Assembly (NCBI GenBank): GCA_905221605.1 | Contig: CAJNDS010001668.1 | Coordinates: 918,276 to 982,275, forward strand | Length of the DNA: 64,000 nt | Source of the DNA: Symbiodinium natans | Taxonomy: Eukaryota; Sar; Dinophyceae; Suessiales; Symbiodiniaceae | Direction: 5' to 3' | Part shown: positions 11,217 to 20,597 of the stretch, one piece after another | Layout: the number at the start of each line of letters is the position of its first letter | How positions within the stretch are numbered: position 1 is the first letter of the stretch | Position numbers and translations under genes: made by a program | The notes under the pieces: model-generated | Told to the model about the DNA's origin: nothing | Databases searched by the model: none | The model's input: only the letters and a program-made list of their open reading frames with translations

Positions 11217-11890
11217 CCCCCGAAATTGACCCCCCCCAATTGAATTCGGATAGGGGGGGGGTATCCTTGTTAAAGGCCCGGGCAGCCCCCAAATTCACTT
11301 CGGATAGGGGGGGGGTATCCGTTTTACAGGGCGCGCCTCTGCCGAGCATTGACCCCTCCGGCAATTGAATTCGGATAGGGGGGGTATCCTGGTTAAAGGC
11401 CCGGGCAGCCCCAAATTGAATTCGGATAGGGGGGGGGGGTATCCGTTTTAAAGGCCCAGGGCCCCCGCAATTGAATTCGGATAGGGGGGGGGGTTCCTCC
11501 TGGCAGCCCCCGGATAGGGGGGGGGTATAATTGGGATAGGGGGGGGGTATCCTGGTTTTTCGGATGGGGGGGTATCCGCTTTAAAGGCCCGCCCCCCGCA
11601 ATTGAATTCGGATAGGGGGGGGGGGGGGGGGGGTATCCTGGTTAAAGGCCCGAGCAGCCCCCCAAATTCACTTCGGATAGGGGGGGGGGGGTATCCGTTT
11701 TCAAGGCCTGGGCCCCCCCGCAATTGAATTCGGATAGGTATCCTGGTTAAAGGCCGGGCAGCCCCCAAATTCACTTCGGATAGGGGGGGGGGGGGTATCC
11801 GTTGTAAAGGCCCGGACCCCCCCGAAATTGAATTCGGATAGGGGGGGGTATCCGTTTTAAAGGGCGCGCCTCCGCCCAGCAAAATGGCCA
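11217..11890. repeat. G-rich minisatellite, ~50-65-bp unit
   Basis: Tandem units carry AAAGGCCCGGGCAGCCCCC, then AATTGAATTCGGATA (or AATTCACTTCGGATA), a G-run of about 7-20, then TATCC. GGATA and TATCC are inverted around each G-run. Long frames through it on the minus strand, rich in Pro, are artefacts of the repeat. Confidence 0.9.
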
Positions 11891-11914
11891 GGTTTAGGGT
11901 AATAAAATATACTT

Positions 11915-12115
11915 AGGTCTTGGAGAGCTTGGAGGGGGCTTGGGCTGGGGCGCGGCATGAAGGGGCGCGAAGGGCTTGGAGAGCTTGGAGAGCTTGGAGG
12001 GGGCTTGGGCTGGGGCGCGCCACGAAGGGGCTTGGAGAGCTTGGAGAGCTTGGAGGGGGCTTGGGCCACGAAGGGGCTTGGAGAGCTTGGAGAGCTTGGC
12101 GGAGGCTTGGGCTGA
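11915..12115. repeat. AGCTTGGAG-based short tandem repeat
   Basis: The 10-mer AGCTTGGAGR is iterated inside a larger ~50-bp unit ending GGGGGCTTGGGC. Open frames on both strands (WRAWRAW and SKLSKLSKP patterns) are repeat-driven. Confidence 0.85.
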
Positions 12116-12117
12116 CA

Positions 12118-12350
12118 CCCTAAACCCTTAAACCCCTAAACGCCTAAACCCCCAAACCCCTAAACTCCCTAAACCCCCAAACCCCTAAACCCCTGAACCC
12201 CTAAACGCCTAAACCCCCAAACCCCGAAACCCCTAACCAAAAACCCTAAACCCCTAAACCCCTAAACCCCTAAACCCCTAAACACTAAACCACTTAACCC
12301 CTAAACCCCTAAACCCCTAAACCCCTAAACCCTAAACCCTAAACCCTAAG
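12118..12350. repeat. CCCCTAAA-type array
   Basis: Eight-base CCCCTAAA units dominate, with CCCCCAAA and CCCCTGAA variants, then CCCTAAA. The array ends CCCTAAG, which I take as the acceptor of the next exon. Confidence 0.9.
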
Positions 12351-12420
12351 CTCCCGGAGGTCACGTCACTGCCGGAACTCCGGGATGCGCTGCCCCTTGT
12401 TCTTACGAAATGGGGGCTGG
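12351..12420 (+). CDS. duplicated exon 1, copy 2
   Basis: This is the 70-bp paralogue of 10269-10338. The AG acceptor is in CCCTAAG and the donor is GTAGGGTTTGGGG. It encodes LPEVTSLPELRDALPLVLTK in the preferred frame; a G insertion near the 3' end is balanced by loss of the first base. Confidence 0.65.
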
Positions 12421-12423
12421 GTA

Positions 12424-12630
12424 GGGTTTGGGGTTTGGGGTTTAGGGTTCAGGGTTCAGGGTTCAGGGTTCAGGGTTCAGGGTTCAGGGTTTAGGGTTTA
12501 GGGTTTAGGGTTTTGGGTTTTGGGTTTTGGGTTTGGGGTTTAGGGTAGAGGGTTGAGGGTTTAGGGTTTAGGGCTTAGGGCTTAGGGCTTAGGGCTTAGG
12601 GTTTAGGGTTTAGGGTTCAGGGATTACATG
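12424..12630. repeat. TTTAGGG-variant array with grouped variants
   Basis: Blocks of TTCAGGG, TTTAGGG, TTTTGGG, TTGAGGG and CTTAGGG each occur as several adjacent copies. Such blocks point to slippage or unequal exchange. Confidence 0.9.
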
Positions 12631-12847
12631 GGTACCTTACATGTGGTACTCACAACCCCCGTTTATAATCACCCCTGGGCTTCCAAGCGTAGTGCTGGGA
12701 ATGTGGGGCGTTAGACAGAAAAAGGTTACCATTTGTTCATGCCGATGTTCTCTCTAGGATCTAGAGTAGGGCACCGGGTGCTATCTTCAATGCCTGGGTG
12801 CTGTAACATTCTGCAGCGAAGCACCCCTGCGCAAGTCGAAGGAAGAG

Positions 12848-12920
12848 CTTGGCACCCTGAACCCTATACGCGAAACCCTAAATCCTAAACCCTAAACCCC
12901 AAACCCTAAATCCTAGACCC
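12848..12920. repeat. CCCTAAA tract present only in copy 2 of the duplication
   Basis: Copy 1 reads GGAAGAG|TAAACTCCAGCCCC at 10678-10698; copy 2 has about 73 bp of CCCTAAA/CCCCAAA-like sequence between the same flanks. The tract was gained in one copy or lost from the other. Confidence 0.75.
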
Positions 12921-12990
12921 TAAACTCCAGCCCCTCCTCAACTCTGACCCTAGACCTAAACAGTTCCCAAACACCTCCAGAGATCCCCAG

Positions 12991-13059
12991 GAATCAGAGT
13001 CCAGAAGCGCGGCGCCGTGAGGCTGAGCTGTGCTTGATGCAAGTGGTGCCAGTGGTTTC
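12991..13059 (+). CDS. duplicated exon 2, copy 2
   Basis: This is the 69-bp paralogue of 10752-10820 with the same CCCCAG acceptor and GTAACT donor. The reading frame is conserved (NQSPEARRREAELCLMQV). Confidence 0.6.
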
Positions 13060-13412
13060 GTAACTTACCCTAAACCCTAAACCTTAACTCTTTCCAATAT
13101 GCCTAGAGGCACTTCATATTAAAGTTAGCTAGCTTCTCAACCCTAGGACAGAAGGTTTAGGGATTAGGGCTTAGGGTTTATGATTTACGGTTTGGGGTTT
13201 ATAAGGTTTACGGTCTAGGTTTTCTTCTTGGCTAGCTGCGAACCCGGTGAGCAGATGTCCTCGCCAGTGCCAGCAGCTAACCCCAAACCCTAAACCCCCT
13301 AAAACCCTAAACCCAAAGTAAACCCTAAAACCCTAAGCCCTAACCCTAAACCCTAAACCCTAAACTCTGAACCCTAGCCCTAAACCCTAAACCCTCCACC
13401 CTGAACCCTAAG

Positions 13413-13497
13413 CCTCGTGTTGAGACCAGCGAAGTCCTTGACACCGCCGCGCCGACTCCTGGCGAGGTACAGGGAGACCAGGCTGGCTTCTGTGAGG
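13413..13497 (+). CDS. candidate exon
   Basis: The acceptor AG is in CCCTAAG at the end of a CCCTAAA tract. The frame reads PRVETSEVLDTAAPTPGE then VQGDQAGFCE, with a donor at GTTCCT; a GTACAG within it is an alternative donor. Acidic peptide, unknown. Confidence 0.6.
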
Positions 13498-13534
13498 GTT
13501 CCTAAGGGAGGGTTGAGGGTTTAGGGACTTGGGT

Positions 13535-13740
13535 TCAGGGTTTGGGGGGTTTGGGGGGTTTGGGGTTTGGGGTTCAGGGTTTTTGGTTTGGGGTTTGGGG
13601 TTTGGGGTTTGGGGTTTGGGGGGGTTTAGGGTTTACGGTTTGGGGCTTGGGGTTTGGGGTTTGGGGTTCTGAAGGGAGGGATCATAAGTTATGGGGGACC
13701 TTCAGGGAGGGTTTAGGGTCTAGGGTTTAAGGTTTGGGGT
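13535..13740. repeat. TTTGGGG-rich array
   Basis: Units of GGGGTTT predominate over GGGTTTA. The long Gly/Phe-rich plus-strand frame through it is repeat-driven. Confidence 0.85.
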
Positions 13741-13827
13741 TTAGGGTTTAATGTGTAGGGTTGAGGGTTTATAGCGAGGGGCGTCAAGGGGGGGTATGCA
13801 ACCCAAGGTTAGATGAAGCCCTCCCGC

Positions 13828-13966
13828 AGACCTGGCACAGGAGCGCGGCGAGGCTACTGGATCAAACAATGTCGCAGAGGTTGCGAACGGCATAGCATGG
13901 CGACGGGTGATCCAAGGGCTGCTCGACAAGAGGAATTGGCAAGCAAGCGCGCCTACCGAGCCGAGA
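13828..13966 (+). CDS. coding-like island, frame uncertain
   Basis: After CCCGCAG two plus-strand frames are open for more than 40 codons: one gives AEVANGIAWRRVIQGLLDK, the other gives AARQEELASKRAYRAEMRW. The minus strand is also open. GC-rich and non-repetitive. Strand and frame need expression data. Confidence 0.4.
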
Positions 13967-14448
13967 TGAGATGGAATGACTGAGGGGTGCGACGATGTCC
14001 ATGCTGGTGAAGTGTCGCTTGCTGTTGCTCGTGCAAGGTTCCCTAATCATTAACGCATAGCCAAGGCGCCTTGAACCCTTCTCACCGCGTCTAGACATAA
14101 AGCCATTTGAGGGTTAATTCGTTCCTATAGTTTTGAGAACAAGGGTCCGGTGGACGCCCACTTTATAGCTAGGATGACTTATAGTACCCACGTAGCCGCT
14201 TCCGGGGCTTAGACTTTGCCAGGGGAACATCCCCAAATGCCTAGATCCCCCAAACCCTACGTACACCTGAACCCCCTAGATCATCACACCCTAAACTGGT
14301 TGAGCCTTCAGGGTCTTTCAAACCAAGGGGTTTAGTGTCTAGGGTTTAGAGTTTAAGGGTTAGGCTTTAGGGTTTAGGGTTCAGGGTTCAGGGTTCAGGG
14401 TTTAGGGTTTAGGGTTTAGGGTTTAGGGCACGCCCATCTCTGCTCCAG

Positions 14449-14501
14449 GTGGCGGCAACGCAGGTGGACGAGGTTCCAGGGTTTTGGTGCGAGGGCTTCA
14501 G
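14449..14501 (+). CDS. candidate small exon
   Basis: TGCTCCAG precedes VAATQVDEVPGFWCEGF, with a GTGGAG donor; GTTCCA inside it is an alternative. TTTAGGG tracts lie on both sides. Confidence 0.45.
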
Positions 14502-14740
14502 GTGGAGGGTCTCGGGTCTAGGGTTTAGGGTTTAGGGTTTAGGGTTTAGGGTTTAGGGTTTAGGGCTAGGGTACCGAGGGGCTGCAGACCTTGACAAGAA
14601 AAAGCACTGACTTGGACAACTCAGCTTGGTCTTGCTTTGATTGCTCTTGTTGTTTTGGTTCGTGAGTTGTTTGGGTTGTTTAGAGTTACCCTAAGCCGGC
14701 ACGTCAGCCATGTAAGGGGGGAGCCCTCGTCTTGCGTTTT

Positions 14741-14819
14741 GCAGCGCCCTACAACATCTATGCCAAAGCCGTACGAGTCTCATCCCCACACGCCAAGGCC
14801 TGCAACCCGCAAATCCTAA
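14741..14819 (+). CDS. candidate terminal exon
   Basis: GTTTTGCAG precedes RPTTSMPKPYESHPHTPRPA and a short basic tail to TAA, which overlaps CCTAAG. Proline-rich and basic. Confidence 0.35.
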
Positions 14820-15104
14820 GCCGTAAAACCTCGGAAGCCTTTGGGGTTTGGGCTTCTAGGAGCCAAAACACCCTGAGGACAGGGCTTAGAGTTCAGGGCT
14901 TAGGGCGTTAAACCGTTGAGGGTTAGGGTTTCGGGTATTCCCTAAACCCTAAAGACATAAGCTGGCTGGAGCAGTTTTGTAGACCTTCACCCTTGTAGAT
15001 TTCGTCCTTTAACCCAAAAATATCCTCAATCCATACGCCCGGCCCCGAAATTTCCCTAAATGTAAACCAATTTGCCTAAAGACCCATACAAGAGGCCCTT
15101 CAAG

Positions 15105-15224
15105 CAACTGCGAGGACACCGCCGTCGAGGACTCCGCCGTGGCTGCCCCCATGACGCCACCCAGCGCGCCGGCGGAGAGCGAGCCAGAGGAGGCACGTGA
15201 TGCAAAGGACTATGCCAGTTACAG
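15105..15224 (+). CDS. exon of an unidentified acidic protein
   Basis: The frame contains DTAVEDSAVAAPMTPPSAPA then ESEPEEARDAKDYASY. The acceptor is CTTCAAG (or CTGCGAG ten bases later) and the donor is GTTTCC. About three quarters of codons end in G/C. The composition suggests a disordered acidic linker. Among the better-supported exons. Confidence 0.7.
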
Positions 15225-15316
15225 GTTTCCTTAAGAAACCAAAACCTACCGTTTTTTGGGTTTTCCTAAGAATCCCATAAGGGTTTTTTTTGGTAGTATG
15301 CCCTCAAAAGTAGGCT

Positions 15317-15559
15317 TTGGGTTCTGAAGCTTGGGATTTAGGAAGGAGGATGCTTCGGTCAGAGGATGGAAGCAGGTACTTCGTGCCCAAGACAGGGGTC
15401 TTGGAAGATAGCCAAGGCAGGCCCTGTTGGTTGGAAGACATGACTTCTGGGACGAAAGCCTGGAAAAAAAACCCGAAGCCCGAGCCCAGCCGCGAGACTC
15501 TGAAGACCCCTAAACCCCCTGCAAACCCCGAACCCCCCCCCCCCCCCCCAAGACCCTGA
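15317..15559 (+). CDS. 80-codon open frame, probable exon in its first part
   Basis: The first part reads RRMLRSEDGSRYFVPKTG, VLEDSQGRPCWLEDM and TSGTKAW, and is non-repetitive. The last part (PKPPANPEPPPPPPRP) runs into a C-rich tract and is probably intron. A GGATTTAG acceptor ends at 15341. Confidence 0.5.
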   Translation: MGSEAWDLGRRMLRSEDGSRYFVPKTGVLEDSQGRPCWLEDMTSGTKAWKKNPKPEPSRETLKTPKPPANPEPPPPPPRP

Positions 15560-15646
15560 AGCCCTAAACCCTTAAAGCCCGTAGGTTCTGAACTAAGCCG
15601 CCACCTTCAGCCCAAAACCCTAAACTCTGAACCCTAAACGCTAAAG

Positions 15647-15710
15647 GCCCTTGCCCTGGACGAAGAAATGCCTCCGGCGGCAGAAGAGCCGGAGGAGGCT
15701 TTGGGGTTTG
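15647..15710 (+). CDS. candidate acidic exon
   Basis: The acceptor AG is in CGCTAAAG. The frame ALALDEEMPPAAEEPEEALG is very acidic. The donor is GTGTAGGG, again the start of a G-rich tract. Confidence 0.55.
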
Positions 15711-15827
15711 GTGTAGGGTGGAGGGAGGGGGGGGGTTAGGGTTTAGGGTCTAGGGTCTAGGGTTCAGGGTTCAGGGTTCAGGGTTTAGGGTTTGGGGTGC
15801 GGGCGTTGAAGTTGAGGGTTTGGGGTT

Positions 15828-16213
15828 TTGTTGAGTTTTTTGTTTGGGATGGGGGGGGGGAGGGCTGAGGGTTCAGGGCTGAGGGTTTGCCGTTCTGGGT
15901 CTAAAGGAAAGTCAGAACCAAAAATGCCCATAAGGAAAGATGTGTACCCAACAAAGTCAATTGCGCATGGTTGGGGATGCATATCCAAGACCCATTCTTC
16001 AATTCCGATAGACATAGCTGACAGAGGCTCATCAGACTCGTCTTTGTCGCAACTTCCTAGTCTGCTGCGAAACCCCGGAAGCCCTAAACCCATAGCCCCG
16101 ATCGTTGCCGCTTTGCTCATCCATCGCGCTGAGCCATGCAATTCGTTTAGGGTTTCGGGATTGCGGGTGAGACTACGCGCTCCACACGGTCTGAAACTGG
16201 CAACGCTTCTCAT
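15828..16213. other. overlapping long frames on both strands
   Basis: The minus strand reads SMSIGIEEWVLDMHP-like sequence; the plus strand reads KMPIRKDVYPTKSIAHGWG. Both are open for more than 60 codons across about 15905-16080. Less GC-rich than the standard islands. One strand may be coding; I cannot choose. Confidence 0.3.
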
Positions 16214-16432
16214 CCCAGGTTATCGCCCAAACCCTAAACCCTAAACTCTCAATAAGGTTTAGCCCTGGAGCCCAATGCTGCCTCTTGCCCCCGAGTTTAG
16301 GGTTTGTGAGGTTAGGGCCAAAACCTCGAACCCTATCACTCTGCACCCTAAACTCTGCAACTGTTCTTGGAGTACTTATTATTGCTCCTTGAGGGACCGG
16401 AGCCGGCCCCAGCCCCTCTAGTGCTGGTGCAG

Positions 16433-16670
16433 GGCCACTGGGCTGGTGCATGGGCTGTGCCATGTACGTTTTCCCTGCATACAAAGGTGTTTGGCAGCGC
16501 TGCAAGTTTACGTTCCTCGAGGAGCTGGAGTCCGAGTGGCGAGCCCTGACGTCTCCTTTTGAGCTCCCGCCTAACCTCCGACGAGTCCTGCCGAAGGACG
16601 CCGAGCCCGTGTCCTTAGTTCCCAAGCGGGAGCAGCAGGTCGAACATCAACAAGTTGCAAGAGCAAGCTA
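16433..16670 (+). CDS. long exon (about 70-79 codons), unknown protein
   Basis: The frame reads GPLGWCMGCAMYVFPAYKG, VWQRCKFTFLEELESEWRAL and LPPNLRRVLPKDAEPVSLV. Codon third positions are strongly G/C. Two donors are possible: GTCGAA after 16638, which gives phase agreement with the exon at 16840, or GTAAGC after 16670, which has the better consensus. The acceptor is GGTGCAG. No domain is recognised. Its length makes chance openness unlikely. Confidence 0.75.
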
Positions 16671-16839
16671 GTAAGCCCTGAACCACAAACCCTGATACCC
16701 CCAAAAGCTTTAAACGCCAGCTAAGCACAATCCCCCTAAACCCGCCTGCAACCTGCCCTAAACCCTAAACCCCCAACCCCCCCCCCCCCCCCCCCCTCGC
16801 CACCCCCCCCCGGTGCCGCGCACTGGAACCCCCTCAGAG

Positions 16840-16932
16840 GCCCCCGATGCGGTCGACACCGCGATGCAGTCGACCGAGCCGCCTGCTTGGGAGCTTGAGG
16901 AGGAGGAGGCGGGGCCCTCTGTCTTGATTGAG
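16840..16932 (+). CDS. acidic exon
   Basis: The frame is APDAVDTAMQSTEPPAWELE, then EEEAGPSVLIE, with a GTCTTT donor. About 26 of 31 codons end in G/C. CCCTCAGAG gives two overlapping AG acceptors; the second fits the phase of the upstream exon. A poly-C tract precedes it. Confidence 0.75.
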
Positions 16933-17283
16933 GTCTTTAGGGTGTTTGTGGGCTTCTAAGGTTGTTAAGGGTATTTGGGGTATTTTGGGTTTAGGGTGTT
17001 CAGGGCTGATAGGGTATTTCAGATATTTAGGGTATTTTGGGTGCAAGGTGTTAAGGGTTTTAACCAACATTCAGAGCTTCTGTGTCATGTCACAGCAGAC
17101 CATAAACCCTAAGCCCTCTAAACCGTGAACTCTAAATTCTAAGCCCTACAAACCCTAAACCTCATAAACCCTCTAAAGCCTCAACCCTTAAACCCTCACC
17201 GACTTGACCGCAGGCTATATCCCCCTTGGGAAGTATTACTTATTTTTGTTTATCTAAAACCCAAGAGGATATTAGAAATATTT

Positions 17284-17390
17284 GGTTTAGGGTTTTGGGT
17301 TTAGGGTTTAGGGTTCAGGATTTAGGGTTTAGGGTTTAGGGTTTAGGGTTTAGGGTTCAGGGTTTAGGGTTTAGGATTTAGGGTTTAGGT
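17284..17390. repeat. TTTAGGG tract
   Basis: About 14 units with TTCAGGG and TTTTGGG variants. The flanking phrase TTATSAAGGWTCTAAGGGGAG is repeated at about 17392, 17471 and partly 17715, so a repeat tract has grown within a duplicated segment. Confidence 0.85.
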
Positions 17391-17499
17391 TTATGAAGGA
17401 TCTAAGGGGAGTATAGCAAATACCCTAAACCCTACACCCTAAACACTAAACTTAAACCCCAATGTTATGTTTATCAAGGTTCTAAGGGGAGAATAGCAG

Positions 17500-17580
17500 G
17501 CTCACTTGCCGCCAGCACTGCACGAAGCCTCCCTGATCGGCGAGCTGGATGTTCCCGGGATCCAAGTGCCTGCGGCTTAG
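17500..17580 (+). CDS. candidate terminal exon
   Basis: The acceptor AATAGCAG precedes AHLPPALHEASLIGELDVPG and IQVPAA-TAG. A GT follows the TAG, so it could also be internal. Unknown protein. Confidence 0.55.
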   Translation, partial: AHLPPALHEASLIGELDVPGIQVPAA

Positions 17581-17724
17581 GTGTCTAGCGTGTTCCTAAA
17601 GCCCCCTTAGAGGAATTAATTAGACTTTTATTGAAACCAAAGCAGCCCCCTTATGAATTAATTAGTTAGACTTTTATTTGTATGAAACCTAAGGGAATAT
17701 TACAAAGCATATTTTTATCAAGGT

Positions 17725-17850
17725 TCTCAGGTGTGGTAGTTTCATGGGTTCTGATGTATGGGCCCTTGGGTTGCACAGGGCATATAAGGGGTATATAAGG
17801 GGTCCCCTTTCAAGGGCCCAGATGAAGGGACCATGTAGCTACCCTGAGAG
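17725..17850. mobile_element. MITE-like inverted repeat, family 4
   Basis: The left end CTCAGGTGTGGTAGTTTCATGG pairs with the right end CCATGTAGCTACCCTGAGAG. Related right ends (CATGTAACTACCCTGAG) occur near 10588-10605 and 49011-49021, each with internal TATATA-rich sequence. Confidence 0.6.
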
Positions 17851-18306
17851 GGCTTAGGTTTAGACAGAGGGTTAGGGTGCAGGGTTTACAGGGTTTAGAT
17901 GTTTGGGTGTTTAGGCTTAGGGTTTACAGTTTATGGCCTTTGAGGGCTTATAAGGTTTCAGGGTTAAGTGCTGTGTGGGGCCTCTAGTTTAAGGTTCTGG
18001 TACTCGGTTGCCTCCCTGAACCTTGCCTGGTTGCACCATGACGAACCCGGATTTAGGGTATAGGGTTCAGGGTTTAGGGTTTAGGGTTGAGGAAGCCTTA
18101 GATCGAACCAGGATTTAGGGTTTCAAGCTCTACGGTCGAAAGGCACTTGGACCCGTAGGGCACATGTGGTCTCACCCATAGCTCCTGCGGCAAAGTTTCA
18201 GGGCTTAGGGTTTGGCACTCTGAGCTTCATGGGTTCCCCTACTACTCCCCTCTAGACTACACCCTAGGCTCCCCCCATAATTCAGGCTCTTTAGAGATAT
18301 TGAAGC

Positions 18307-18596
18307 CTAGTTAAGGTTATTTAAGGGGGGAACCTTGGGGGAACCTAGTATGGAGGGGGGTTGCCCTACCATGAGAGCTTCAAACAGTCCCATCTGAGTA
18401 TAGTTCATCCTGAATTCGGGGCCTAAGCCTGGGCCTGCCCCGGCTCCAGACTCCAACTCCTCAATCCTTATCCAGTCCCTATATGAAGGCACCCTCAGAT
18501 TCCCTACATCTGAGGCTGCCCTCCTTATCATCCCAAGGTTGAACTTAGGAGGATTTGGCCACCACCACCACCCTGACGATACGGACCTGCTCTCAA
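18307..18596 (-). CDS. ~96-codon minus-strand open frame, uncertain
   Basis: The frame contains NPPKFNLGMIRRAASDV and RVPSYRDWIRIEELESGAG. It overlaps the right part of a family-6 element (about 18229-18366) and lacks clear splice context. A plus-strand frame (LSNDHLVVFTSMDLLGLM) is open just beside it. It may be a fragment of a mobile element or chance. Confidence 0.3.
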
Positions 18597-18783
18597 ATGA
18601 TCATCTTGTGGTCTTTACATCTATGGACCTTCTAGGACTGATGACATGCTGTTGCGGCCCTCAGATTCGGGGTTAATCAGATGCCCTAAACCCCAAGTCC
18701 CAAACCCTAAACCCTAAACCCCAAACCCAAACCCCAAACCCCAAACCCTAAACCCCAAACCCTAAACCCTAAACTTGTGAAAG

Positions 18784-18869
18784 AGTTCTGGGATATTGGG
18801 GACTTCGGGTTTGCTTCCCTTGGCCGCCGAGCTGCTCTCAGAGGAGTCCAGCATGCGCTGGGTCCGCGG
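18784..18869 (+). CDS. six-exon gene segment, exon a
   Basis: The acceptor is GTGAAAG. The frame matching downstream phase reads EFWDIGDFGFASLGRRAA and LRGVQHALGPR, with the donor at GTTTAGGG. It joins the exon at 18950 in phase 0 across an 80-bp intron made almost only of G-rich telomere-type repeat. Unknown protein. Confidence 0.7.
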
Positions 18870-18949
18870 GTTTAGGGTTCAGGGCTTAGGGTTTGGGGTT
18901 TGGGGTTAGAGAGTTTAAGAGTTTAGGGTTTAGGGTTTAGGGTTTAAAG
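18870..18949 (+). other. 80-bp intron composed of TTTAGGG-type repeat
   Basis: It starts GTTTAGGGTTCAGGG and ends GGGTTTAAAG. TTTGGGG, TTTAGGG and GTTTAAG units fill nearly the whole intron. Exons on both sides are open and in phase. Confidence 0.65.
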
Positions 18950-19058
18950 GTCCGACTCACGGCCAAAAGTGCCAGGCAAATGTTTGATTGCGGAAAGCAG
19001 CTGCCCAGCAAAAGTTCGACATTCGGGCATTGGGTGTGGAGTCATCAAGCGTTGTCTG
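18950..19058 (+). CDS. six-exon gene segment, exon b
   Basis: The acceptor is TTTAAAG. The frame is VRLTAKSARQMFDCGKQLPS then STFGHWVWSHQALS, ending in phase 1 at a GTAGGT donor. Confidence 0.7.
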
Positions 19059-19135
19059 GTAGGTTCCCCAACTTAGGGCTTATAGGTTTTAGGATTCTGC
19101 TTTAAGGTGGGTACCCGAAAAATTAGGGTTTAAAG

Positions 19136-19212
19136 GCTTTCGGGTTCTGTTGTGGGTGCCGATCGCACTGCCGGCTACTCAGGGTGCTTGGAAGGGACCA
19201 GAGCCACCTAAA
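19136..19212 (+). CDS. six-exon gene segment, exon c
   Basis: The same TTTAAAG acceptor form as exon b, then FRVLLWVPIALPATQGAWKG and PEPPK, donor GTAATC. Two leading bases complete the codon left by exon b. Confidence 0.65.
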
Positions 19213-19421
19213 GTAATCATCAACCCTTCACATCCTTCAATAAGGTCATTCACTTCATCTTCGTTTCCAAGTCTATGAGTTGAACGAAACAATGGTTCGT
19301 TGGTGTTTTCATGCGGTTGCACTGTAAGCACGAGTTATATAATATGAAAGAAGAGAGTTGAATGAGCGGGTGTGAGCAAAATCGAGTTCACGGTGGAAAA
19401 GTACATCCTAAAGCCTAAGCC

Positions 19422-19554
19422 TTACACAGGTTGGTGGTCTCTTTAACAGGGGTTTCTGTTTTCAAAAGTGTAGATATAGGGATCCTGTTTATGGTATGTA
19501 GGGGCTATATTGTGTACTTTATGGAACAGATAAAGAGACCACCAGCCTGTATAA
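19422..19554. mobile_element. MITE-like inverted repeat, single copy
   Basis: TTACACAGGTTGGTGGTCTC at the left pairs with GAGACCACCAGCCTGTATAA at the right (about 26-bp arms). It lies inside the intron between exons c and d. Confidence 0.7.
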
Positions 19555-19608
19555 CAAAACCGTAAACCAAGTCCAGTGGTGAATGGCTCCCCGGCCCCCG
19601 AGCTCCAG

Positions 19609-20337
19609 TGCTTGAATGTGCTGAAACACGAGCTCTTGGCGCTTCACCTGAAGTCGCTGGTGCGACCATTTTAGCGGTAAAGCACGGGCTATGGAATGTG
19701 TTGGATTTCTAGATCCTGTCCAAAAGGGTACCCATTAGATATAGTTTCCAAGACGGGCTAGTCTACCCCACAATGCCTAGATAAAGCCCTTTATAGGGTT
19801 GTGTATGGGGATTATAGGGCCTATCAGCCCATCCTGGTTGGTTACTGGGCTACCAAGGCTAAGCACACCGCGAAACCCCTCACCCCCAGGTCTTTCAGCC
19901 GAAACTGGATGCCCATCGTTGCGGCAATTCACGGCTCGAAAGTAGACGGCCGCTGGCCGGAGTGAGGGTCCCGGGTTCAAGACCCTACGCCCTAAACCCT
20001 AAACCCGAAACCCTAAACCCTAAACCCTAAACCCCAAACCCTGAACCCTAAACCTCAAACCGTCAATCCGAAACCCTAAACCCTAAACCTAAAAGCCGCC
20101 CTGAATCCAAACACATAGGGGTTTGGGCGGCACCAGAGCACCCTTACTAAATCCCTGAGCTCTCAACCCTTAGCCCTCAACCCCCGCTGAGGAGCTGAGC
20201 CCAAGCCTAGCCCTTATTAACCCTTGTTTCTGATAAGCAGTTGCGTCTGTTCGCCCTGTCAACCCATAGGGCCAATCTTGGCTCTACACCCCTCTACAAC
20301 TCACAGACCGGAAGCCTCGAACGGAACCATGACCTAG
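19609..20337 (+). CDS. six-exon gene segment, exons d-f
   Basis: Exon d 19609-19659 (CLNVLKHELLALHLKSL), exon e 19890-19961 (VFQPKLDAHRCGNSRLES, donor GTGAGG) and exon f 20241-20337 (LRLFALSTHRANLGSTPL, SLERNHDL, donor in GTTTAGGG) all start in phase 0 and follow exon c in phase. The region after 20338 is coding-like on both strands (minus frame LSSPLLAELKQEDKQGVYR at about 20440-20530), so the next exon is not assigned. Confidence 0.6.
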
Positions 20338-20359
20338 GTTTAGGGTTTTGGCGTGAGGG

Positions 20360-20597
20360 TTTAGGGTTGTGGTTGTAGCTTAGGGTGTAGAAGTTTGGAT
20401 TTCGTCCCCATGGCACACTGGGATGGAGATGATGTGGTGGCCGGGGCCACACGCTCGCCTGTACGCTCCCTATAGACCCCCTGCTTGTCCTCCTGCTTGA
20501 GCTCAGCAAGCAACGGAGAGCTAAGAAACAAGCGCTCGCGGTAGGTCGCATTTCTGAATCCCACGGCCTCAGTCCTGCTAAACTCTGAAACTTGCAC
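20360..20597 (-). CDS. 78-codon minus-strand open frame
   Basis: The frame reads VSEFSRTEAVGFRNATYRE, LSSPLLAELKQEDKQGVYR and GERVAPATTSSPSQCAMG. It is non-repetitive with moderate G/C third positions. A plus-strand frame (LDFVPMAHWDGDDVVAGAT) overlaps. One of the two is probably real; the minus strand is longer. Confidence 0.35.

Noticed and set aside
11448..11882. 144-codon minus-strand ORF
   Set aside because: It translates the poly-G minisatellite (Pro-rich repeats); no independent coding evidence.
11857..12123. Three overlapping ORFs on both strands
   Set aside because: All come from the AGCTTGGAG tandem repeat.
13542..13730. Gly/Phe/Trp-rich plus-strand ORF
   Set aside because: Encoded by TTTGGGG repeats; composition is purely repeat-derived.
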